From Hellea sp964576765 (lineage in GTDB: Bacteria > Pseudomonadota > Alphaproteobacteria > Caulobacterales > Maricaulaceae), in contig CAZNWH010000116.1 in NCBI GenBank assembly GCA_964576765.1, forward strand, positions 1-6,338: a DNA stretch of 6,338 nucleotides, in the 5' to 3' direction. Each line of letters opens with the position of its first letter. The stretch's first letter is position 1. The translations under genes were made by a program, and so were the position numbers. This document shows, piece after piece, positions 1 through 6,338 of this stretch. A model generated the notes under the pieces. The model made no database searches. It worked only from the letters and a program-made list of their open reading frames with translations, and was not told the DNA's origin.

Positions 1-2205
1 GTTTCAAAAAACAAAACCTTTGCGTTAACGAACGAAAAATTCTCCTATGTCTTTCGGGTCTCTCCTGAAGGCATATTAGAACATTTACATTATGGCGGCC
101 CGCTCACCGATCCGCTTAATGTAGCCATCCATCACCTGCGCACCCAGCGCGAAGTCGCGTCTAACTTTCAGGGCGACCCGTATTTTAGTCTCTCAGATAC
201 CCCGCAGGAATTTCCAAGCTTTGGAACATCGGATTACCGGTTCCCCGCGCTTCATGGCCGCAACTCGGACGGTAATACAGTATTTTCCCTACATTATAAA
301 AAATACAAAATAATCAAAGAAAAGCCCCGTCTTAAAAAATTACCGTCGGCGCGCGGCGGAAATAGCGAAACCCTTATCGTGACGCTGGAAGACCCTCTCC
401 ATAAATTGGAAGTCGAGCTTTATTACACAATCTATCAAAATTACGGCGTTCTCACCAGATCTGCAAAATTTAAAAATAAAGGCGAAAAAGAGCTCCAACT
501 CCAACATGCCTTTAGCTCAGCGCTTGACCTACCGCCACATGACTATGAAATTTTGCATTTACATGGAACTTGGTCGCGCGAATTTAACGAAGAACGTATC
601 GATGTCCCGAAAGGGCGCTTTGTCATAGACTCGGCAAGAGGTACCTCCAGCGCCGCGCATAACCCCTTCATTGCCATTGTTCAAAAAGGCACAACCGAAG
701 AATATGGCCGCGTCTATGCTACAACTCTTATGTATAGCGGTAATTTCGCGTTAAGTGTTGAAAAAGGCGAATTTGAAGATGTACGTTTACTCGCCGGGAT
801 TAACCCGTTTAACTTTCATTGGCGTTTAAAACCCGGTAAGAAATTCTGTACGCCTGAAGCTCTGCATGTCTATGCTGATAAGGGTTTGCGCTCGATGAGC
901 CATATGTGGCATGAATTTATCCGCGATAAAATTTCCCCTGAAACCTTCCGCCATGTCCCAAGGCCAAGTTATCTGAATACATGGGAAGCCGCTTATTTTG
1001 ACGTTGATGAGGATAAAGTTCTCCATCTCGCTGATAAGGCCAAAGATATTGGCGTTGATATGCTTGTCCTAGATGATGGATGGTTTGAAGGACGCCGCGA
1101 TGACACATCCTCACTTGGAGATTGGACCGCAGATAAGGAGCGCTTCCCGTCGGGAATTCCTTCCTTGGCTGCAAAAGTAAAAGCCAAAGGCCTTAAATTT
1201 GGGATCTGGTTTGAGCCAGAAATGGTTAATCCGAAGAGTAAGCTCTTTCAAGACCATCCCGATTGGATTTTACACGTCCCTGGGCGTAAACCGTCGCTAG
1301 GACGCAATCAATTAACGCTGGATTTATCCAGACCAGAAGTGATCGATTATCTCTATGGACAAATTGACGATATTCTCTCCTGCGGAGATATTGATTATGT
1401 CAAATGGGATATGAACCGGAATATGACCGAGACAGGGTCAGCAGGGCTCGCGAAAAACAGACAAAGAGAAGTTTCCCACCGTTATATATTGGGTCTTTAT
1501 GAGCTTCTCAGACGCCTAACGAAAAAATATCCCAATATTCTATTTGAGAACTGCGCGAGCGGAGGCAATCGATTTGATCTAGGTATGCTCAGCTATATGG
1601 CGCAAAACTGGACCAGCGATATGTGCGATCCTATTGGCCGTCTCGATATTATTAATGGGTGTTCCTACCTCTTCCCCCTTGATGTTACGGCCGCCTATAT
1701 AGGCCCTTCACCTAATCATCAAAACGGCCGAGTTAGTTCAATTGCGACGCGGTTCAACGCCGGAGCATTTTGCGCGGCGCGCGGTATCTCTTTAAATGAA
1801 ACCGATATTGAAGCCCATAAGGAAGAACTTCACAATCTAATGAAATTTGCCAATGATAGCGCAGCTGACATGGTCGGCGGCCGATTTGACCGTTTAATTA
1901 AAACCGATAGTGAAGTCTGCTGGCAATATACAAGCCGGGATGGGCATACGGTCTATCTGGTTTATTTCCATATATTGGCAGCTCCCAACCTGCCTTTCCG
2001 CCGCGCGCGGATGGTGGGGTTAAAAGCGAAAGCGGATTACATGTTGGTTGAGGACGGCGCGCGTTACGCTGGCGACGCTCTGATGCAAAATGGCATGCCC
2101 TTACCCTATGTCGCCACCGGACAGGTAAACGATAAAGTCCGCTATATGACAAAAGGGGATTTTAGCTCTTATCTATTTGTATTTAAAAGAGCAGCGCGCG
2201 CATGA
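1..2205 (+). CDS. Alpha-galactosidase, glycoside hydrolase family 36 (5' end cut by window edge)
   Basis: This enzyme should hydrolyse terminal alpha-galactosides (melibiose, raffinose or galactosylglycerol type) in the cytoplasm with retention of configuration. The frame is open from base 1 and the translation upstream of the GTG at 379 is clearly GH36. It includes FSYVFRV near residue 14 and QEFPSFGTSDYR near residue 69, so 379 is an internal valine. Counting from base 1, 734 residues are visible. Spacing against the Geobacillus AgaA enzyme, as I recall it, suggests only about 8 are missing. The N-terminal beta-sandwich covers about 1-330, the TIM barrel about 330-640 and a small beta domain the rest. 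Visible key residues are LDDGWF (357-362), Trp403, Arg435 in GRNQL, nucleophile Asp470 in KWDMN, Cys518 in ENCASGG and acid/base Asp540 in WTSD. The 70-residue nucleophile to acid/base spacing matches AgaA. Its TGA stop overlaps the GH42 start by four bases, so the two are probably co-translated. Exact substrate is unknown. Confidence 0.95.
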   Translation, partial: VSKNKTFALTNEKFSYVFRVSPEGILEHLHYGGPLTDPLNVAIHHLRTQREVASNFQGDPYFSLSDTPQEFPSFGTSDYRFPALHGRNSDGNTVFSLHYKKYKIIKEKPRLKKLPSARGGNSETLIVTLEDPLHKLEVELYYTIYQNYGVLTRSAKFKNKGEKELQLQHAFSSALDLPPHDYEILHLHGTWSREFNEERIDVPKGRFVIDSARGTSSAAHNPFIAIVQKGTTEEYGRVYATTLMYSGNFALSVEKGEFEDVRLLAGINPFNFHWRLKPGKKFCTPEALHVYADKGLRSMSHMWHEFIRDKISPETFRHVPRPSYLNTWEAAYFDVDEDKVLHLADKAKDIGVDMLVLDDGWFEGRRDDTSSLGDWTADKERFPSGIPSLAAKVKAKGLKFGIWFEPEMVNPKSKLFQDHPDWILHVPGRKPSLGRNQLTLDLSRPEVIDYLYGQIDDILSCGDIDYVKWDMNRNMTETGSAGLAKNRQREVSHRYILGLYELLRRLTKKYPNILFENCASGGNRFDLGMLSYMAQNWTSDMCDPIGRLDIINGCSYLFPLDVTAAYIGPSPNHQNGRVSSIATRFNAGAFCAARGISLNETDIEAHKEELHNLMKFANDSAADMVGGRFDRLIKTDSEVCWQYTSRDGHTVYLVYFHILAAPNLPFRRARMVGLKAKADYMLVEDGARYAGDALMQNGMPLPYVATGQVNDKVRYMTKGDFSSYLFVFKRAARA

Positions 2206-4157
2206 CCCCAAGCCTCGGCGTTTGTTATTATCCCGAGCATTGGCCCGAAAGCCAATGGGCACAGGATGCAAAACAAATGCAAGAGATCGGTCTAAGCTGG
2301 GTCCGTATTGGTGAATTTGCGTGGAGCCAATTAGAACCAAAAGCAGGTTATTTTAAATGGGCCTGGCTCGATCGGGCTATTGATGTTCTTGGGTCAGCGG
2401 GATTAAAAATCATTCTTGGAACGCCTACAGCAACGCCTCCCAGATGGATGCTTGATAAATATCCTGATATGCTAGCCGTGGACAAAACGGGCCAAACTCG
2501 CAAATTTGGCTCCCGTCGCCATTATTGTTTTTCACATTTAGGCTATCTGAAAGAGGCGCGCCGCATCACGAAGAAACTGGCAGAACGTTATGGAGGCAAC
2601 CCTCATATTCAGGCATGGCAAACTGACAATGAATATGGCTGTCATGATACAGTGATCTCTTATAGTCAGGCCGCTAAGCATGCTTTTCAAAAATGGTTAA
2701 AGGCTAAATATAAAAACTGCGCGGAGCTTAACACGGCATGGGGCAATATATTTTGGTCTATGGAATATGAAGCCTTCTCACAGATCGATCTACCAAACCA
2801 CACCGTGACGGAAGCCAACCCCGCTCATAGGCTCGATTTTAGGCGCTTTAGCTCTGATCAAGTTGCCACGTTTAATAAAAGCCAATGTGATGTCCTCAGA
2901 GACTATAGCGACAAACCCATTATCCATAATTATATGGGACGCATCACGAATTTTGATCATTTTAAGGTCGGCGCGGATTTAGACATTGCCAGTTGGGATA
3001 GCTATCCTTTGGGTTTCCTCGAAGACCGCTCCGATCAAGGCGACCAATTTAAACATGATTACAGGCGACAAGGCGACCCTGATTTTCAAGCCTTTCATCA
3101 TGATCTCTACCGTGCTGTTGGCGAAATGAGATCCAAACACTCTCGCTGGTGGGTGATGGAACAGCAGCCCGGTCCAGTCAATTGGGCGCCTTATAATCCA
3201 GCCCCGCTACCCGGGATGGTACGGCTATGGACATGGGAAGCCATCGCTCACGGCGCTGAAGTCGTCAGCTATTTTCGCTGGCGACAAGCGCCATTTGCCC
3301 AAGAACAAATGCATGCAGGCTTGCAGCGCCCCGACGGAGAATGGGCAGATGGCGGGTTAGAGGCTATAAAGATTGCGGCAGAGATTAAAGCTCTGCCGGA
3401 GCTACAAACGGCCGACGCTCCTGTCGCTATTGTCTTTGATTATGCCTCTGCTTGGGCTTGGGAGATACAGCCCCATGGCCAAAATTTTAATTATTTCAAA
3501 CTTGTCTATGACTTTTATCGAAACCTACGGCGCTTAGGGTTATCCGTCGATATTATTCCCTCTTCAACGGTAGATTTTGGCGAGCGTAAACTCATCCTTA
3601 TTCCTGGCCTGATGGCTTGGACAGATAGCCTTAAGGCGGCGATAAAAACCTTTAACGGACATATAGTTATCGGCCCGCGTAGCGGATCTAAGACGAAAGA
3701 CTTCGCTACCCCCGCATCATTACCACCCCATCTAGATGGATTTAAAGGTAGAGTTATATCCGTTGAAAGCCTGCGCCCCACAGACACTATTGCCTTAGAG
3801 GCTGGCGGGGCTTTCCAAATTTGGACGGAACTTATCGAAACATCGGAAAAGGTGATTGAAAACACCCATGACGGGAAACCCGCAATCATTTCGAAAGGTA
3901 AGCTCACCTATTTGGCGGGCTGGCCTGATGATGAAGCGATGATACGAATTTTGGAGCAACATTGCCATAGCGCAAAGATCATAACTGAACGTCTTGAAGG
4001 CGGATATCGCCGGCGCGATATAGGGGTTCATACACTTCATATGAATTATGGGCCTAACCCTATAAAAATAAACGATAATGTTCTTGGAGTCGGGGACATA
4101 GAGTTTATAAATAATACAACAAAAATAAGCCTAATTAACGAGGCGGGGAGAAGATAA
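2202..4157 (+). CDS. Beta-galactosidase, glycoside hydrolase family 42
   Basis: This 651-residue retaining enzyme removes terminal beta-galactose and has the usual GH42 length. It starts LGVCYYPEHWPESQW, with no signal peptide, so it should be cytoplasmic. The TIM barrel (about 1-390) contains WVRIGEFAWSQLEP, the TPTATPPRWM stretch, acid/base Glu144 in TDNEYG and nucleophile Glu320 in WWVMEQQPGPVNW. A middle trimerisation domain covers about 395-595, and a short C-terminal beta domain ends the protein (GGYRRRDIGVHTLHMNYG). After NEYGC the sequence reads HDTVISYSQ, without the run of cysteines that forms a zinc site in Thermus-type GH42 enzymes. This points to the metal-free subgroup. The ATG at 2202 overlaps the GH36 stop, with a weak AAAAGAG about 10 bases upstream, which suggests translational coupling. 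Family is certain. Linkage preference (beta-1,3, -1,4, -1,6 or to glycerol) cannot be read from sequence. Confidence 0.96.
   Translation: MTPSLGVCYYPEHWPESQWAQDAKQMQEIGLSWVRIGEFAWSQLEPKAGYFKWAWLDRAIDVLGSAGLKIILGTPTATPPRWMLDKYPDMLAVDKTGQTRKFGSRRHYCFSHLGYLKEARRITKKLAERYGGNPHIQAWQTDNEYGCHDTVISYSQAAKHAFQKWLKAKYKNCAELNTAWGNIFWSMEYEAFSQIDLPNHTVTEANPAHRLDFRRFSSDQVATFNKSQCDVLRDYSDKPIIHNYMGRITNFDHFKVGADLDIASWDSYPLGFLEDRSDQGDQFKHDYRRQGDPDFQAFHHDLYRAVGEMRSKHSRWWVMEQQPGPVNWAPYNPAPLPGMVRLWTWEAIAHGAEVVSYFRWRQAPFAQEQMHAGLQRPDGEWADGGLEAIKIAAEIKALPELQTADAPVAIVFDYASAWAWEIQPHGQNFNYFKLVYDFYRNLRRLGLSVDIIPSSTVDFGERKLILIPGLMAWTDSLKAAIKTFNGHIVIGPRSGSKTKDFATPASLPPHLDGFKGRVISVESLRPTDTIALEAGGAFQIWTELIETSEKVIENTHDGKPAIISKGKLTYLAGWPDDEAMIRILEQHCHSAKIITERLEGGYRRRDIGVHTLHMNYGPNPIKINDNVLGVGDIEFINNTTKISLINEAGRR
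4145..4150 (+). promoter_or_regulatory. Ribosome binding site of the symporter gene
   Basis: GGGGAG lies in the last codons of the GH42 gene, six bases before the ATG at 4157. It supports that start and, with the one-base stop/start overlap (TAATG), suggests that ribosomes finishing GH42 can also begin the symporter. Confidence 0.6.
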
Positions 4158-5623
4158 TGGAACTACAGAATATTCAGATAATTGTCTTTCTGGCACTGAC
4201 AGCTTTAATCGCTGGCGTAACCTATTGGTATTGCCGCGGCGCACGTGCAAGCGAAGATGGAGAACAGGAATATTTCCTGGCGGGCGGTTCGCTTAAATGG
4301 TATTTTGTAGCAGGCTCTATCACGCTGACTAATCTCTCAACAGATCAACTTGTGGGAATGAATGGCAACCAAATGGCCCTCTTGGCATGGTGGGAACTTG
4401 CTGCGGTTGTCGGGCTTATAATGCTCTGTTTTGTCTTTATTCCTGTCTATTATAAATATAACTGCACCACGACAACGGAACTTCTGGAAAAACGTTATCG
4501 AAATCCACATATCCGGGCTTTGATTTCAGTTCTTTTCCTCTTGGGAAATATTTTCATTTTCTTGCCCGCTATTCTGTATGGCGGATCATTATTTATGCAA
4601 AATATGTTCGGTATAGGTGTAAACCTCTATATTATTGCCGCGATTTTCGCTATAATTGGTTCAGCCTATGCTATCTTTGGCGGGCTCAGAGCAGTTGCCA
4701 TCTCGGACACATTTTCAGGCGTCCTGCTTTTAGGTCTCGCTCTCTTTGTTACCTTTATAGCCCTTAAAGCAATTAATTTTGATTTCACGGGAATTCCAGC
4801 AGAAAGATTAACACTCATAGGGAGCCCGACATCGGATATTCCCTTCTCAACTCTATTTACGGGTATGTTATTTATTCAGATGTTTTACTGGTCAACAAAC
4901 CAAACCATCACGCAACGCGCTATGGCCTCACCAACAGTGAAAGAAGCCCAAAAAGGTATCCTCGCCGCCGCGGGTATAAGATTGCTCATTGTCCCGCCTA
5001 TTATTGTTCTGCCCGGTATCGTCGCTTTTAAACTTTATGGCGATATTGGAGATGCGACTTATGGCCGAATAGTTGGGGACCTGCTCCCGCCATTTTTATC
5101 GGGCGCTTTTGCAGCTGCGATTGCTGCAGCTGTTTTGACGACATTTAACTCAATTCTTAATGCTTCGGCCGCCCTTTGGGTTTGCGATATCCATGAGACT
5201 TATTTTAATGATAAGCCAAATGTTAAACGGCTCTCACTTTGGGTCTCAATTGTCATGGTCGTCTTGGCCTTTATCATGATCCCTATTTTCAATAATCCTG
5301 AATCCAGCCTGATCAATACGGTTCAAACGCTTTATGGCTTGTTGTCGATGCCCATTCTGTCGGCCTTTATCGTTGGTCTACTGTTTAAGAACGTTAATCC
5401 TTATGCCATGATCACAGCCGTTGTCTTTGGCGTTGCACTTTATGCGGTATTCGTTTTTGCCTGGCCAAAGCTTCCGGGCGGGGGCTATATCCACATGATG
5501 GCCATTACGCTGCTATCTAGTGTGTCTATGGCTTTATTGCTTAATCGTCTGGTCTTTGGGCAAAAAGCGCAATGGGACGCCCATACAGTATTTGGGAAAG
5601 CTAAGCTGCCAGATAATCCATAA
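4157..5623 (+). CDS. Sodium:solute symporter (SSS/SLC5 family), likely galactoside or galactose importer
   Basis: This is a 488-residue inner-membrane protein with about 13 hydrophobic segments, one fewer than the 14 of Vibrio vSGLT. It probably imports a sugar with Na+. The SSS features are EYFLAGGSLKWYFVAGS (38-54), NLSTDQLVGMNG (59-70), YWSTNQTITQRAM (244-256), EAQKG, IVLPGIVAF and the LTTFNSILNASAALWVCDI segment. Against vSGLT from memory, Gln64, Glu80 and Tyr244 match sugar-site Gln69, Glu88 and Tyr263. Gln241 replaces Asn260, and Arg275 takes the place of Lys294. Thr328 and Thr329 stand where Ser364/Ser365 hold the sodium ion. These matches support a sugar substrate rather than proline or an organic acid. 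It follows two galactosidases with a one-base overlap, so a galactoside or galactose is the best guess. E. coli YidK-type symporters look like close relatives. Substrate is inferred from context. Confidence 0.9.
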   Translation: MELQNIQIIVFLALTALIAGVTYWYCRGARASEDGEQEYFLAGGSLKWYFVAGSITLTNLSTDQLVGMNGNQMALLAWWELAAVVGLIMLCFVFIPVYYKYNCTTTTELLEKRYRNPHIRALISVLFLLGNIFIFLPAILYGGSLFMQNMFGIGVNLYIIAAIFAIIGSAYAIFGGLRAVAISDTFSGVLLLGLALFVTFIALKAINFDFTGIPAERLTLIGSPTSDIPFSTLFTGMLFIQMFYWSTNQTITQRAMASPTVKEAQKGILAAAGIRLLIVPPIIVLPGIVAFKLYGDIGDATYGRIVGDLLPPFLSGAFAAAIAAAVLTTFNSILNASAALWVCDIHETYFNDKPNVKRLSLWVSIVMVVLAFIMIPIFNNPESSLINTVQTLYGLLSMPILSAFIVGLLFKNVNPYAMITAVVFGVALYAVFVFAWPKLPGGGYIHMMAITLLSSVSMALLLNRLVFGQKAQWDAHTVFGKAKLPDNP

Positions 5624-5653
5624 CCGCGACACCGCGCCTATTGCCCCGCCGCT

Positions 5654-5678
5654 CATAGCTGCTTAAAGCTCGGCTATG
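5654..5678 (+). promoter_or_regulatory. Inverted repeat reaching the DUF805 start codon
   Basis: CATAGC (5654-5659) is exactly complementary to GCTATG (5673-5678), whose last three bases are the start codon of the DUF805 gene. A competing fold pairs GCCG (5648-5651) with CGGC (5671-5674) around an inner AGCT/AGCT pair. No T-run follows, so it is not a standard terminator. It could affect translation of the DUF805 gene, which also lacks a clear ribosome binding site. A 6-bp stem with a 13-base loop can also occur by chance. Confidence 0.25.
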
Positions 5679-6185
5679 TATAAGCTCTTACTGTCTCCGG
5701 CGGGCCGCATTGGCCGGCAAAATTTCTGGATTGGCATGGCAATTTTCGTTGTGTTAGTTGTGGTTTTTAATTGGGGATTAAGGCAGTTGGGGAGCTCAGT
5801 TTGGGCCTTTTTAATCTCACTCCCTTTTCCTTTTCTAGCATTGCATATGGCTTATAGCATTTATGGTAAACGCTTGCACGATATGGGGCACAGTTTTTGG
5901 CCTCTTACCGGAATGATCGTTTTGGCCTTTATTATTATACCCATTATCGTGGTGCTGACATTTGGCGGCTCGGAGATGTTTTCGGAATTTGCGCAATATG
6001 AGCGTAAGGCGGAAATTGACACTGAAGTTAAAAAAGCTTTGCAGGACCGCTATCAACAAAATTTGAAAGAAGGTATTCCTTATTTACCCCATCTTATAGG
6101 CGGTATAATCGGCGCGTTCACCCTCTGGTGCGGCCTCTCAAAAGCAGAGCCAGCCCCTAATAAATATGGCGAAACTCCAGCTTAA
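5676..6185 (+). CDS. DUF805 family membrane protein, function unknown
   Basis: This 169-residue protein has the DUF805 hallmarks: an N-terminal LSPAGRIGRQNFW motif (6-18), KRLHDMGHSFW (65-75) after the second membrane segment, and a tail with PNKYGETP. Four membrane spans are likely, at about 17-38, 41-63, 74-97 and 136-155. Between spans three and four is an unusually long charged stretch (about 101-133, rich in E, K, D and Q) that may form a helix. It makes the protein longer than many compact DUF805 members. The ATG at 5676 is the only sensible start, because an in-frame TAA lies at 5664-5666 and the family motif begins at once. No Shine-Dalgarno is seen. It lies 52 bases after the symporter with no obvious terminator between, so it may be expressed by read-through. 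No biochemical role is established for this family, and a link to galactoside use is unproven. Confidence 0.85.
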   Translation: MYKLLLSPAGRIGRQNFWIGMAIFVVLVVVFNWGLRQLGSSVWAFLISLPFPFLALHMAYSIYGKRLHDMGHSFWPLTGMIVLAFIIIPIIVVLTFGGSEMFSEFAQYERKAEIDTEVKKALQDRYQQNLKEGIPYLPHLIGGIIGAFTLWCGLSKAEPAPNKYGETPA

Positions 6186-6227
6186 AACTCAAAGCACTGC
6201 GACACAATAGATTCATTTTACTTGCAA

Positions 6228-6257
6228 TTTGATCAAAATTTGGCAATCTCTTATCGT
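6228..6257 (+). promoter_or_regulatory. Possible promoter with overlapping palindrome before the second DUF805 gene
   Basis: TTGATC (6229-6234) and TATCGT (6252-6257) are 17 bases apart, each matching four of six bases of the sigma-70 consensus. The perfect 10-bp palindrome TTTGATCAAA (6228-6237) covers the putative -35 box. It sits inside a looser inverted repeat (TTGC at 6222-6225, GCAA at 6243-6246). It could be an operator, but AT-rich DNA gives such matches readily. The rest of the 99-bp gap 6186-6284 shows no gene or terminator. Confidence 0.3.
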
Positions 6258-6270
6258 AAAACAATGAGAG

Positions 6271-6278
6271 AGGGAGAG
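6271..6278 (+). promoter_or_regulatory. Ribosome binding site of the second DUF805 gene
   Basis: AGGGAGAG is a strong purine-rich site six bases before the ATG at 6285. It favours that start over the in-frame ATG at 6264, which would place this site inside the coding region. Confidence 0.6.
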
Positions 6279-6284
6279 ACACTC

Positions 6285-6338
6285 ATGGGCAATTTACTAT
6301 TTTCACCAAGCGGACGCATTAATCCAAGCGAGTTTATG
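6285..6338 (+). CDS. Second DUF805-like membrane protein (3' end cut by window edge)
   Basis: Only 18 residues are visible (MGNLLFSPSGRINPSEFM), but they match the opening of the preceding DUF805 protein: LL, SP, GRI and a following F line up (LLLSPAGRIGRQNF against LLFSPSGRINPSEF). This is the conserved N-terminal DUF805 motif, so the gene is most likely a tandem paralogue. The good ribosome binding site and possible promoter upstream suggest it is expressed on its own. The rest of the protein, and thus the family call, cannot be checked here. Confidence 0.6.
   Translation, partial: MGNLLFSPSGRINPSEFM

Noticed and set aside
295..325. AT-rich stretch (TATAAAAAATACAAAATAATC) resembling a promoter just before the GTG at 379
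   Set aside because: It is in-frame GH36 coding sequence (HYKKYKIIKE), and the family N-terminal domain continues through it.
3515..3907. 130-residue open frame on the - strand inside the GH42 gene
   Set aside because: It lies wholly within a certain GH42 coding region, has no recognisable domain and no ribosome binding context. The same applies to the shorter - strand frames at 826-1187, 1898-2152, 3795-4040 and 5835-6059.
4060..4140. AT-rich end of the GH42 gene as an internal promoter for the symporter
   Set aside because: No well-spaced -35/-10 pair stands out. The region codes for the normal GH42 C-terminus, and the gene overlap favours co-transcription.
5624..5675. Rho-independent terminator after the symporter
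   Set aside because: The inverted repeats are not followed by a T-run, so termination here is not supported.
6264..6284. ATG at 6264 as start of the second DUF805 gene
   Set aside because: It would add seven polar residues before the conserved motif and bury the AGGGAGAG ribosome binding site, while the ATG at 6285 is spaced correctly from it.

Overview
The window carries part of a galactoside-utilisation gene cluster, all on the + strand, from what looks like a Gram-negative, probably marine or aquatic alphaproteobacterium. That assignment is an inference from moderate GC content (by eye a little below half), the style of the glycosidase sequences and the presence of DUF805 proteins. No marker gene is present to confirm it.

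Positions 1-5623 form a tightly packed three-gene unit. First is a GH36 alpha-galactosidase whose first few codons lie off the left edge. Next is a GH42 beta-galactosidase that starts inside the GH36 stop (ATGA overlap). Last is a sodium:solute symporter of the SSS/SLC5 family that starts on the last base of the GH42 stop (TAATG overlap). Neither enzyme shows an export signal: GH42 has none at its start, and GH36 begins directly with its family fold apart from the few missing residues. The simplest reading is that the symporter imports a small galactoside with Na+ and the two enzymes cut alpha- and beta-linked galactose from it in the cytoplasm. The enzymes have opposite anomeric specificity, so one substrate with both linkages is an attractive idea. 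An example is the digalactosyl-glycerol head group of plastid galactolipids. Melibiose/raffinose plus lactose-type sugars remain possible.

Positions 5624-5675 are a short spacer with no convincing terminator but with inverted repeats that reach the next start codon. Positions 5676-6185 encode a DUF805 membrane protein of unknown function. After a 99-bp AT-rich gap with a possible promoter and palindrome, a second DUF805-like gene begins at 6285 and runs off the right edge. The DUF805 pair may be unrelated to sugar use.

No RNA gene, mobile element, CRISPR array or phage feature is visible. The window is mostly ordinary metabolic DNA. The points of interest are the enzyme/transporter combination, the coupled gene junctions and the tandem DUF805 genes.
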